From an uncultured Paenibacillaceae bacterium (lineage in GTDB: Bacteria > Bacillota > Bacilli > Aneurinibacillales > Aneurinibacillaceae): a stretch of 64,000 nucleotides of DNA. The translations under genes and the position numbers were made by a program. The notes under the pieces are model-generated. The model did not search any database. It was not told the origin of the DNA and was given only the letters and a program-made list of their open reading frames with translations. The stretch is taken from contig CAMLDI010000006.1 in assembly GCA_946478845.1 (NCBI GenBank), positions 1 through 64,000 of the forward strand. Direction: 5' to 3'. Each line of letters begins with the position of its first letter. The first letter of the stretch is position 1. Shown here piece after piece: positions 16,361 through 24,849 of this stretch.

Positions 16361-16957
16361 TTATTTAAAATACCGACAAAGGGTTTCAACAGCATTCTGG
16401 TCAACAATGACCTTCCCATATTCAGCCAGCACGTGTTTTGTTGTGGTAGATGCTTCCCCATATTCAGATAAAATCGCAATTAATCGGTCGTATTTATCCT
16501 GCTCCATCTCATCATTCTCTAATACTAAATAGTATCTGCCTTGATAAAGATAAGCTTTGCCCCCATCTTCAATGAGATTTTGAATACTGTGTGCAGCCTG
16601 GATGAGAAATTCAAATTCCCGGAAGAAGAATATCATGTCATCACTTTCTTCTAAAGTTACCTGCATCTCGTATATATCATCAAAATCCATGTCCTCAGAG
16701 TTATTGCTGGCATCTGTTCTACCACGGGTTACAATGACAACCATACCCTGAGCAGGCAAAGAATAGACTTCTACGGCAACAGGCCCATTAACCGTAAACC
16801 CTACTTCCTCATGTGCCTGGTCCATCATATCATTGAATAGATCATGTACTTTAGGGATGTCACGCCACATATCGTCTTTTTCAATTCCTCTTTCGAGCAG
16901 GTCGTCGAATGTTAAAAAAATCCTGATTTTATCTTGACTTAGACGTTCAACTCGCAA
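16361..16957 (-). CDS. mecA: Adaptor protein MecA/YpbH family
   Basis: Adaptor that delivers substrates to the ClpC-ClpP protease. 198 aa, matching the MecA/YpbH family. The N-terminal substrate domain begins MRVERLSQDKIRIFLTFDDL. The acidic linker contains NNSEDMDFDDI. The C-terminal ClpC-binding domain contains FEFLIQAA and ends in CRYFK. B. subtilis has two paralogues; YpbH lies near ypdA, so the position favours YpbH, while relQ next door resembles the mecA region. I cannot separate them from one window. Confidence 0.88.
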   Translation of the reverse strand: MRVERLSQDKIRIFLTFDDLLERGIEKDDMWRDIPKVHDLFNDMMDQAHEEVGFTVNGPVAVEVYSLPAQGMVVIVTRGRTDASNNSEDMDFDDIYEMQVTLEESDDMIFFFREFEFLIQAAHSIQNLIEDGGKAYLYQGRYYLVLENDEMEQDKYDRLIAILSEYGEASTTTKHVLAEYGKVIVDQNAVETLCRYFK

Positions 16958-17072
16958 TGCGACCCCTCCCTCCGTAATCCAGTGGTACTATTAGAATATG
17001 TTAATGACATTTTTTTGTTCAGGCGGACAACTTTTTTGTTTAATATATCATGTAAAAGGTACATGGACAAGG

Positions 17073-17870
17073 TTATGGTGTTTTTAACTTCTCCAATTGA
17101 ACCCTTATTTTCCGATATAATTTGCCCAATTCCACCACATCCCCCCGGGAGGTCAAGCTGCGAAATTGGTTTTGAAATTGGACGGATTCAACCACATAAC
17201 CCCTTCGATACAACCATTCGATTCCCTCAAGTATTCGCGTAACAATGTTTGATTTGTATTCAAACAATTGCTGGGCATCACGAATCTCATCACGTATTTC
17301 AGACATCTCCGTATCCAGGAGATAAGCCGCTTCTGCTGCTTTTCTTAATCGATCCTTAATATCATCAGGAATATTCCTATCATACTTATAACTTAAAGAA
17401 TGCTCTATGGTTGCCCAGAAGTTCATGGCAAGGGTTCTAATCTGGATTTCTGCAAGAATCTCTCGCTCACCTTGGGAGGTTTGTACAGGATATCGGATAA
17501 TCACGTGATAGCTGCGATACCCGCTGGATTTCTGATTATCAATGTAATCCTTCACATAGAGAATCTTCATATCCTTGCCATCCCGTTGTTGAATCAGTTC
17601 CACGACCTTATAGATGTCTTCAACAAACTGGCACATAATGCGGATCCCTGTAATATCCTCCATTTCTTCAAGGTGATCAAAAGAGATATTCAATTTATTG
17701 GCTTTATCTAAAATACTTGAGATTTTCTTGATTCGCCCCGTCACGAATTCAATTGGAGAATATTCATTTCTTTTTTTCAGTTCCTTACGGATACTTTTAA
17801 ATTTCACTTTTAACTCGTCTAGCGCTTGCTCGTAAGGTATAAAAAATTCTTCCCAGTTGATTTCCTCCAC
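17073..17870 (-). CDS. relQ: Small alarmone synthetase RelQ with C-terminal extension
   Basis: GTP pyrophosphokinase of 265 aa that makes (p)ppGpp. The synthetase domain covers residues 1-205. It aligns end to end with B. subtilis RelQ (YjbM), including PIEFVTGRIK, IRIMCQFVEDI, SGYRSYHV and EIQIRTLAMNFWATIEHS. No HD hydrolase domain is present. About 55 extra residues follow position 210, a basic, probably helical tail (EWLYRRGYVVES ... KLYRKIRVQLEKLKTP) not found in the 211-aa B. subtilis protein. The GTG start is supported by the alignment and by an AAAGGGG site, though the spacing is long. Confidence 0.88.
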   Translation of the reverse strand: MEEINWEEFFIPYEQALDELKVKFKSIRKELKKRNEYSPIEFVTGRIKKISSILDKANKLNISFDHLEEMEDITGIRIMCQFVEDIYKVVELIQQRDGKDMKILYVKDYIDNQKSSGYRSYHVIIRYPVQTSQGEREILAEIQIRTLAMNFWATIEHSLSYKYDRNIPDDIKDRLRKAAEAAYLLDTEMSEIRDEIRDAQQLFEYKSNIVTRILEGIEWLYRRGYVVESVQFQNQFRSLTSRGDVVELGKLYRKIRVQLEKLKTP

Positions 17871-17916
17871 GAAACCGATTTCCCCTTTCTAACAACCGCC
17901 TTTCTAAATAATTTTA

Positions 17917-18363
17917 TCATATTCCATATGAATTGTAATTCTTTCCTCGTACTGTCAAAAGAAATACGATCAGTCGATATAATTCAAAACAAGCCACAAG
18001 AATAATGATAATGCGGGCAATGGGATCCCCGTAATGAAGCCAGAGAATGGATCCCCCCAAACAGATAAAAAGCAGTTGTATAAAATATGAAAAATACCCT
18101 TTTGCTTGCTTTCTCCAGACTAAAATCCGTTTCAGAATGACATACCGAACAAACAAAACCCCTAATAAATAAAAGAAGAGAGAAAGAAAAACAGGGATGG
18201 GACGATAAATAAGAAGCAAGAAAAAGTCATTCAAACTCTGAGCAACGGAATAATACCCTCCACCTGTTAGTTTATGATAAAACAAAATATCCGGCATTAA
18301 ATGCCCGGCATATTGCAGGGAGACATAACCAATCACGAAATAGAGCAAGTGCCGAAAGAACAT
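17917..18363 (-). CDS. Hypothetical membrane protein
   Basis: 148 aa with about four hydrophobic segments and a basic loop RKQAKGY. I do not recognise the family. The start at the ATG 18361-18363 is chosen because GGAGGGG lies just upstream; the frame runs 42 bases further without a site. It lies between the oxidoreductase operon terminator and relQ on the same strand, and may be cotranscribed with relQ. Confidence 0.6.
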   Translation of the reverse strand: MFFRHLLYFVIGYVSLQYAGHLMPDILFYHKLTGGGYYSVAQSLNDFFLLLIYRPIPVFLSLFFYLLGVLFVRYVILKRILVWRKQAKGYFSYFIQLLFICLGGSILWLHYGDPIARIIIILVACFELYRLIVFLLTVRGKNYNSYGI

Positions 18364-18420
18364 TTTTCCCCTCCTTCCTTTATATATATACCTATGCTTA
18401 TACAATAAAAAAACTTGACA

Positions 18421-18452
18421 AAAAAAAGCAGCCCTTTGCAGGCTGCTTTTAT
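18421..18452 (-). terminator. Terminator of the oxidoreductase operon
   Basis: Stem AAAAGCAGCC / GGGCTGCTTTT with a 6-base loop and eight T on the minus strand. Confidence 0.9.
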
Positions 18453-18460
18453 CTTTTCTT

Positions 18461-20776
18461 CTATAGATATTCGTTTTCGTGTTTAGCTTTTAATCGGTTC
18501 CAACGGCGATTTACTTCATCGCGGAAATCTTGCACGATGGCTTCATTGCCTGGTTTGGTAAGGTGGGTTGTTTTACCCATGGATTTTAACCATTCAACAA
18601 CATCCAATTTCTTTCCTCTTGCTTCTGGGTCATAAGTAATGGTTGTGATGCCATTTTCCACTTCATACAGTGGGAAGAAGCAGGAGTTAACTGCAGTTTC
18701 CACAATGGAACCACCAAGCTCATCTTTAGATTTCCAGTTTAATGGGCAAGCAATAAGGATTTTACCGTATACAAGACCTACGTTTTGCGCATACCATTGT
18801 GCTTTCGCCGCTTTTTTCAATAAGTCTTGTGGGAAGGCTTCAACCCCGGTGAATACATAAGGAATGTTGGTAGCTGCCATTAATTGCGGTGTATCCTTAT
18901 GGTGGAATCTCTTACCGCTTTGATGTTTGCCTACACCCGATGTAGAAGTCATATGGCCCATTGGTGTTGAGTAAGACAACTGGCTGCCAGTGTTCATGTA
19001 ACCTTCATTATCGTACTCAAGGATAATCATTTTATGGTTACGGAGAGCAGTACCAATAGCTGGTCCCATACCGATATCCATACCCCCATCACCAGTTACC
19101 ATGACAAAGGTAAAGTCATCAGATACTTCAATTTCCCCCCGGCGTTTCAATTCATAGAACATTTCCACGGTACCAGAAAGGGTAGCAGAACCATTTTGGA
19201 ACAGGTTATGAATAAAGTTTTGTTTATGTGAGCTATAAGGATAACCAGTGGATACCACATAGCCACAACCGGTTTGGAACAATACAACAAGGTCCCCTTC
19301 AATCCCTTTAAAGAACAATTCAAGTCCTGGGAAGATCCCGCAACCAGGGCAAGCGCCATGGCCTGGAGCAATCCGTTTTGGTTTTGCTGTCAATTGGCGT
19401 AAAGGCGGTACTTTAACATCCAATTTCCCAGTTTCTGCATTTGGTTTCACTTCAATTAAACCGGTTTTAAAGGCATCTCCATGTAATGGCTCAAGTACCC
19501 GTTTTGGAGTTACATCAGCATCACCAGGAGTTTGTCCGTAGTAATCAAAAGGTTTTTTTGCATAGCCAAGCTCTGCAGCTTCAATGGTTAGGTCAAAGAA
19601 TTTTTCAGCATCATCAATGAAGAAATCTTTTCCGCCAAGGCCAAATACACGGCTTAAGACAACGGTATTGTTTCCTGGAATTTCTTGTAATGCAGCTTTT
19701 ACTTCATGAGTTAAATTAGCCCCATGGCCACCGTAAGAGTCAGCACGTTCCCCAACAAGCACTGCTTTTACATTTTTCAATGCTTCTTGAATTTCTTTCG
19801 CAGGGAAAGGACGAATCATATTGGGGCTTACAACCCCTGCTTTAATGCCTTTTGCACGAAGTTTATCAGCCACATCTTTTGCAGTTTCCGCAGCAGAGTT
19901 GAGTAAGAATACAGCAACTTCTGCATCTTCCATGCGATAAGTGTCAACGATGTCATATTTGCGTCCGGAGATTTTTTCGTACTCTGCAGCGATTTCAGCA
20001 AACACGTCATGAGCGTTGTACATGGCATTGGATAACTGATAGTGGTTGTTAATTAAATCTGGATCATTCATGTAAGGTCCAATGGACACCGGATTTTTTG
20101 GATCAAGAGCATATACATACCCTTTTGGCGTTTCGCCAACGAAATCCTGAACAGTTTTGCGATCTGCAAAATAACTTACCCGGCGTTTTTGGTGGGAAGT
20201 AAAGAACCCATCATAAGCCACAATCACTGGCAAACGCACATCTTTATGTTCAGCAAGGCGAAGAGCCATTACGTTCATATCATAAACAGCCTGTGGATCT
20301 CTTGCGCAAATAATTGGCCAACCAATGTTTAAGCCGTAGTATAAGTCAGAGTGGTCACCACGAATATCTAATGGACCGCTAACTGCACGGGTAACAAGGT
20401 TTAATACCATTGGCATACGGGTACCGGATTGCACAGGTAACTGTTCAAGCATATAAAGGAAACCGTTCGCACTGGTAGCATTGAATACCCGGCCGCCGCC
20501 TGCAGCAGCACCATAACAAATCCCTGCAGAGCCGTGTTCACCATCAGCTGGAATGAGCACAATATCGTGTTCCCCACGGGTTTTCATTTGATCTAAATAC
20601 TGAGCAACCTCAGTAGATGGGGTGATTGGGAAATATCCCATAATATGATAATTAATCTGGGCTGCAGCCATTGCTGCCATTTCATTACCGGATTCAAAAG
20701 TTAGTTCTTGTTTTGACTTCTCACCAGAAGCAAGCTCGTCTAACTGTGCTTTTTCTTTATTATAATCAATCGCCAT
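18461..20776 (-). CDS. 2-oxoacid:ferredoxin oxidoreductase, fused alpha-beta subunit
   Basis: 771 aa joining two subunits of the pyruvate/2-oxoacid:ferredoxin oxidoreductase family, which oxidatively decarboxylates a 2-oxoacid to acyl-CoA and reduces ferredoxin. Residues about 25-430 are the alpha (pyrimidine-binding) part: GNEMAAMAAAQINYH, YFPITPSTEVAQYLD and ATSANGFLYMLEQLP. Residues about 475-770 are the thiamine-diphosphate-binding beta part: GHGACPGCGIF, TGDGGMDIGMG and NEGYMNTGSQLS. Separate genes are more usual in archaea, while many bacteria have a single polypeptide. The specific acid cannot be told, though pyruvate is likely. The partner subunit is 28 bases upstream. Confidence 0.9.
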   Translation of the reverse strand: MAIDYNKEKAQLDELASGEKSKQELTFESGNEMAAMAAAQINYHIMGYFPITPSTEVAQYLDQMKTRGEHDIVLIPADGEHGSAGICYGAAAGGGRVFNATSANGFLYMLEQLPVQSGTRMPMVLNLVTRAVSGPLDIRGDHSDLYYGLNIGWPIICARDPQAVYDMNVMALRLAEHKDVRLPVIVAYDGFFTSHQKRRVSYFADRKTVQDFVGETPKGYVYALDPKNPVSIGPYMNDPDLINNHYQLSNAMYNAHDVFAEIAAEYEKISGRKYDIVDTYRMEDAEVAVFLLNSAAETAKDVADKLRAKGIKAGVVSPNMIRPFPAKEIQEALKNVKAVLVGERADSYGGHGANLTHEVKAALQEIPGNNTVVLSRVFGLGGKDFFIDDAEKFFDLTIEAAELGYAKKPFDYYGQTPGDADVTPKRVLEPLHGDAFKTGLIEVKPNAETGKLDVKVPPLRQLTAKPKRIAPGHGACPGCGIFPGLELFFKGIEGDLVVLFQTGCGYVVSTGYPYSSHKQNFIHNLFQNGSATLSGTVEMFYELKRRGEIEVSDDFTFVMVTGDGGMDIGMGPAIGTALRNHKMIILEYDNEGYMNTGSQLSYSTPMGHMTSTSGVGKHQSGKRFHHKDTPQLMAATNIPYVFTGVEAFPQDLLKKAAKAQWYAQNVGLVYGKILIACPLNWKSKDELGGSIVETAVNSCFFPLYEVENGITTITYDPEARGKKLDVVEWLKSMGKTTHLTKPGNEAIVQDFRDEVNRRWNRLKAKHENEYL

Positions 20777-20804
20777 TTTTTACACGTACTCCTTTCTTTT
20801 TGGA

Positions 20805-21809
20805 TTATTTAGAGGCCAGAACAAATTTTTGCGGTACACGGTGTTCTTCGGCAAAGCCAATTTCTTCTCTTTTCGTTGTTAATGCTTCAACAGGGCAAGC
20901 CTGCACGCATTTTAAGCAACCTTTGCAGTATTGATAATCAATACCGGATAAGAACATTTGTGGACGGCCCTTTTTATCGGTACCTTGTTCCCATACGAAG
21001 CACATATCGGGGCAAGCTGTGTCACAGGATGCACAATGGATACATTTATCTGCATGGTACTCAGGAAGGAATCCCTGGCGGCTACCGCTTAAGTCTTTGA
21101 GAATACTGTTCCCAGGATTGATAACGCTTCCACCAATTGGTTGGGTTTCGTAACCATAAAGAGGAAGAGGTCTTTGGAAATCTTTCCCTTTTGCTCCTTC
21201 AGGTACTTCATATTTCTTAAATTGCACTTCATTATATCCACGGTCAAAGGTGCGAATATTGGATTCAACAAGGTGTGGATATTTCTTCTCGAAGGTTTTG
21301 CGGATAACATTACGCATTGCTTCAGGATCAAGAAAATCAACAATGCGGAACAGCGCACCTAACATAGCTGTATTTACTTTTGTTTTTTCTTCTACGGCAA
21401 TGCCCATAGCATCGACAATAGCTAAAGTTCCATATTCTAAATTCAAATCTTTTCTTACTTCATCGAAGTCACGAGTGGTGTTTACCAGTACAACCCCATC
21501 AGGATTTAATCCGGAAACAACATCTACAGTTTTATAAAGAGCCTCATGAAACACCCCTACAACATGAGGACGTTCAACAGGGCTTGCATCACGAATTTGT
21601 GCGTCTGGTTCACCAAAGCGGATGAATGCTTTTACAGGAGAACCTTTCTTTTCAGAACCATAAGATGAAAAGTTCAATCCATTTAAACCTAATCCTAGTA
21701 CCCCGGCTTCTGCCAACATCTTACCTGCAAGATTGGCGCCAAGGCCACCAATGGATTCTAAGCGAATTTCATAAAAGCCGTGTTCATTTTTAATCGGAAG
21801 CACTGACAT
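20805..21809 (-). CDS. 2-oxoacid:ferredoxin oxidoreductase, fused gamma-delta subunit
   Basis: 334 aa joining the gamma catalytic domain to a delta ferredoxin domain. Residues 10-185 begin with EIRLESIGGLGANLAGKMLAE, typical of the gamma family. Two [4Fe-4S] motifs follow near residues 253-308: CIHCASCDTACP and CKGCLKCVQACP. With the downstream alpha-beta protein it gives a complete alpha-beta-gamma-delta enzyme from two genes. GGAGGGG precedes the ATG, and a well-matched promoter lies about 125 bases upstream. The two small ferredoxin genes of this window could be electron acceptors, which is inference. Confidence 0.9.
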   Translation of the reverse strand: MSVLPIKNEHGFYEIRLESIGGLGANLAGKMLAEAGVLGLGLNGLNFSSYGSEKKGSPVKAFIRFGEPDAQIRDASPVERPHVVGVFHEALYKTVDVVSGLNPDGVVLVNTTRDFDEVRKDLNLEYGTLAIVDAMGIAVEEKTKVNTAMLGALFRIVDFLDPEAMRNVIRKTFEKKYPHLVESNIRTFDRGYNEVQFKKYEVPEGAKGKDFQRPLPLYGYETQPIGGSVINPGNSILKDLSGSRQGFLPEYHADKCIHCASCDTACPDMCFVWEQGTDKKGRPQMFLSGIDYQYCKGCLKCVQACPVEALTTKREEIGFAEEHRVPQKFVLASK

Positions 21810-21935
21810 CCCTTAACCCCTCCTTAAGAACTTTCAGAAAACAGTTTTTTATTTTTGACGAAACACATTTTATTTCCTAACGTTAATATCATTCCTTATT
21901 GTGTGCTATTTTTCAAGCACTTTTCTTTAATTCAA

Positions 21936-21964
21936 ATTATAACAGATTAATTTTATTATAGCAA
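21936..21964 (-). promoter_or_regulatory. Sigma-A-type promoter of the oxidoreductase operon
   Basis: On the minus strand TTGCTA (21959-21964), 17-base spacer, TATAAT (21936-21941). The predicted transcript starts near 21930, leaving a leader of about 120 bases. The remainder of the 21810-22196 gap is AT-rich with two hairpins and no gene. Confidence 0.6.
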
Positions 21965-22084
21965 CAGTTCCCATACCTATTTTTCTCAACAATATTTTAT
22001 CTGATTTTAAAGGGTTATTTGCATTATTAAGTCGAATAGTGACGATTTTATGTTATGCAACAGTTATAAAGACATTATTGAAAC

Positions 22085-22125
22085 AGATAAAAACACACTA
22101 AAAAAGCTGGGCTTTTTTTATCTGG
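22085..22125. terminator. Bidirectional terminator-like hairpin
   Basis: AAAAAAGC-tgg-GCTTTTTT within an outer CAGATAAAAA ... TTTTTATCTG pairing. It lies between the oxidoreductase promoter and the thioredoxin-reductase-like gene. Confidence 0.5.
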
Positions 22126-22148
22126 AAAAATCGATTTTATGGAAAAAT

Positions 22149-22198
22149 GAAGATATTGTATTAATACAGTTTAATTCCTGTTATAATACAATATCTTC
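22149..22198 (-). terminator. AT-rich 21-bp inverted repeat at the stop codon of the flavoprotein gene
   Basis: GAAGATATTGTATTA...ACAG (22149-22169) faces CTGT...TAATACAATATCTTC (22178-22198), with a small internal loop and an 8-base end loop. Read on the minus strand it begins inside the TGA stop of the flavoprotein gene and is followed by ATTTTTCC. It is probably a weak terminator or mRNA-end stabiliser. Confidence 0.65.
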
Positions 22199-23090
22199 AT
22201 TTTAAGCTTTTATGAATCCATATTGCAGCCTGTGAGCCATCCCCCATGGCTCGTGTCACCAGTTGAGAATGAAGGACAACATCCCCCGCCGCCCATACGT
22301 TTTCTACGTTGGTTTGCTGGGTGCGGCCATCTACAATGACACTGCCGTGTTCATCAAGAGCTACACCTAATTGTTTTGCTAATTCATTTACTGGCTTTTT
22401 TCCTTCAAAAGCAACAAACCCTTTTTCTGCAGGAATGATTTGTCCATCCACTAATTCGAAATGGGATAAATGATTTTCATCTTTTTTTACAATGCGCACT
22501 ACGGGTCCACCTAATATAGGAATGTTTTTTTCCATGCAATTGCCCTGCCATTTTTCAGAGATTTCTTTCCCTGGTTCATGATTAATGTACACAATGCTTT
22601 GATTCCAATGGGTAAGAATGCAGGAAATTGCTGCACCTGTATTCCCAGAACCAACCACAACTGTGGTTTTATTTTGAATTTCATACCCATCACAATCAGG
22701 GCAGACATAAAGACTGGTCCCGAGGGTTTCCTGTAACCCTTCAATGAAAGGAAATTGGTCATCCACCCCTGTACTTAATAGCAGACGCTTAGCATTCATG
22801 GTTTCCCCATTGTCTAATAAAAGAGAGAAACCATTATCGTTCTTTTTCACTTCTTTAACTTCCCTCTCCAAAAAATTCACCCCAAGAGCACCGGCCTGTT
22901 CATATCCCCGGGACAACAGCTCTTTACCCGATATCCCCTGGGGCCATCCTAAAACATTCATATATCGCTTAGCTAAAACCGAACGTCCTCCATGGCGGTC
23001 AATCACCACAACTTTATGCATGTAACGCCCAAGTTGAATGGATGCCTGCAAACCGGCAATCCCCCCGCCAATAATGGCACAATCAAACAT
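22197..23090 (-). CDS. Thioredoxin reductase-like flavoprotein
   Basis: 297 aa, NAD(P)/FAD-dependent oxidoreductase. FAD-binding GGGIAGLQA is at residues 8-16. The redox pair Cys130-Pro-Asp-Cys133 (YVCPDCDGYE) has the thioredoxin-reductase layout. The NAD(P)-binding VGSGNTGAA lies near residue 153, and the C-terminal VWAAGDVV closes the fold. The second Gly-rich motif and CPDC differ from the CATC of standard TrxB, so it may act on another disulfide partner. The ATG at 23088-23090 has TGAGG upstream. It follows the XPB gene by 28 bases on the same strand, suggesting cotranscription. Confidence 0.85.
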   Translation of the reverse strand: MFDCAIIGGGIAGLQASIQLGRYMHKVVVIDRHGGRSVLAKRYMNVLGWPQGISGKELLSRGYEQAGALGVNFLEREVKEVKKNDNGFSLLLDNGETMNAKRLLLSTGVDDQFPFIEGLQETLGTSLYVCPDCDGYEIQNKTTVVVGSGNTGAAISCILTHWNQSIVYINHEPGKEISEKWQGNCMEKNIPILGGPVVRIVKKDENHLSHFELVDGQIIPAEKGFVAFEGKKPVNELAKQLGVALDEHGSVIVDGRTQQTNVENVWAAGDVVLHSQLVTRAMGDGSQAAIWIHKSLK

Positions 23091-23118
23091 GTCAACCAAA
23101 CCTCACTTCTTAATTTAA

Positions 23119-24768
23119 TCAATGCTGATTAATCTCATAGGAGTAACCTTGTTCAACCAGGAACATTTGCCTGCGCCGGGCATATACTTCCTCATTGGAA
23201 TTTTCCGAAACGATGGTATAAAAGTAAGCCCGATTGTCCCTTTCTTTGGGACGCAATATTCGTCCCAAACGCTGGGCTTCTTCTTGTCTGGAGCCATATG
23301 TTCCTGAAACCTGGATGGCAACACTAGCGTCTGGCAAATTCACCGCATAATTAGCCACCCGGGAAACAATTAATGCTTTAAGTTCTCCCTTGCGAAATTG
23401 ATAATATAATTTTTCTCTTTCTTGCTGTGATGTTTTCCCGGTTATTAGTGGAATGTTCAGCTCTTTGGAAAGATGTTCTAACTGGGATACGTATTGTCCA
23501 ATTATTAAAACCTGTTCTTGCTCATGCTTATCCAATAATTGATGAATCACCTGTATTTTCTCCGGGTTTTCAGAGGCAATGCGAAATTTTAACCGTTCAG
23601 GGCTATGAAGGTATTTTTTTAAGCGTTCCCCTGACATAGGGATGCGGATTTCCCTGCAATTCGCCCCGGCAATAAACCCTTTTTCCTCCAAAATGCGCCA
23701 GGGTAATTCGAATTTTTTGGGGCCAATGAGGCTAAACACATCCCCTTCCCGGCCATCTTCACGAATAAGAGTAGCTGTTAAACCCAGTCTTCTTTTTGCC
23801 TGTATATCTGCAGTTAAACGAAAAACAGGGGCAGGCAATAAGTGAACTTCATCATATATAATAAGGCCCCAATTCCGCCGATGAAAAAGGTCAAGATGAG
23901 GGTAGCTCTTTTCCCCGGTACGATAGGTCAACATTTGATAAGTGGTAATGGTGACAGGACCTGTCTTTTTCTCTGATCCGGTATAAAGCCCCACCTGTTC
24001 TTCATTTAATGAAGTAATGGAGAGAATCTCCTCTTTCCACTGAGAAACAGAGATATTATTTCCTGTTAATATCAAGGTCTCCATTCCAAGACGCACCAGG
24101 GTCTCGATCCCCACAATGGTTTTTCCTGAACCACAAGGCAGAACAATGACCCCATTTCCTCCCTCCATACCCCTATCAGAGAAAAAGGAATCCACCGCAT
24201 CTTTTTGATAAGGCCTCAAGGAAAAATGTCCATCTGATTTATAGATAACTGACAGTTTTTCTCCACCTGTAAACCCTGCCAGATCATGGACAGGATAACC
24301 TAATTTAAGCAGTGTTTGTTTAATTGTCCCTCGTTGGGAAAAAGGGACCCTAATCTTGGTCGTGCTTTTTCCTTTCTCTAAAAAATCGGATATAGATGAA
24401 TAACGCAGTAATTCATCAAGCAATGATGGCTCAGCACATTCTAAGTACAACTCACCTTGCTCGTTAATTAAACGAAGTTTGCCGTACTTATCCACAGTCT
24501 CTACAATTTCTTTTTTGACTTTAGAAGGTAAAGGATAACGTGCATATTTCTCCAGGACTGTGATAAGAGTATCCCCTGTAAAACCAAGCGCTGCCGCATT
24601 CCACAGGGTTAAAGGAGTCATGCGATATGTATGAAGGAACTCTGGGCTTTTGACTAATTCAGCAAAAAGGGCAATAGCTTCCCGAGCTTCTTGAAATAAG
24701 GGGTGAGCCACCTCTACCAGCAGGGTTAAATCACTTTGAACCATAATCGGCCCTTCCATCATCCTCAC
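23119..24768 (-). CDS. Bacterial XPB-type DNA helicase
   Basis: Superfamily 2 helicase of 549 aa. An N-terminal XPB-type domain (to about residue 175) is followed by the two RecA lobes. Motifs seen: LPCGSGKT (Walker A), DEVHLLP (a DEVH box), the XPB-specific RED motif in TATLIREDGREGD, and motif VI EEAQRLGRILRP. In eukaryotes XPB opens DNA in repair and transcription; bacterial homologues are DNA helicases of less certain role. Start uncertain: I use the GTG at 24766-24768, with AAAGGAG about 8 bases before it, but an ATG 24 bases later after GGAAGGG is also plausible. Confidence 0.9.
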   Translation of the reverse strand: MRMMEGPIMVQSDLTLLVEVAHPLFQEAREAIALFAELVKSPEFLHTYRMTPLTLWNAAALGFTGDTLITVLEKYARYPLPSKVKKEIVETVDKYGKLRLINEQGELYLECAEPSLLDELLRYSSISDFLEKGKSTTKIRVPFSQRGTIKQTLLKLGYPVHDLAGFTGGEKLSVIYKSDGHFSLRPYQKDAVDSFFSDRGMEGGNGVIVLPCGSGKTIVGIETLVRLGMETLILTGNNISVSQWKEEILSITSLNEEQVGLYTGSEKKTGPVTITTYQMLTYRTGEKSYPHLDLFHRRNWGLIIYDEVHLLPAPVFRLTADIQAKRRLGLTATLIREDGREGDVFSLIGPKKFELPWRILEEKGFIAGANCREIRIPMSGERLKKYLHSPERLKFRIASENPEKIQVIHQLLDKHEQEQVLIIGQYVSQLEHLSKELNIPLITGKTSQQEREKLYYQFRKGELKALIVSRVANYAVNLPDASVAIQVSGTYGSRQEEAQRLGRILRPKERDNRAYFYTIVSENSNEEVYARRRQMFLVEQGYSYEINQH

Positions 24769-24805
24769 GATATCCACTCCTTTACCCAGTTTTTTTTATT
24801 GTGCC

Positions 24806-24842
24806 CTAAAAAAAAAAGATCCACCCCAAAGGGTGATCCAGC
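24806..24842 (-). terminator. Terminator after the CPBP protease gene
   Basis: GGATCACCC-tttg-GGGTGGATC with a one-base bulge and a run of about ten T on the minus strand. It separates the CPBP gene from the XPB gene. Confidence 0.85.
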
Positions 24843-24849
24843 AACTTTT

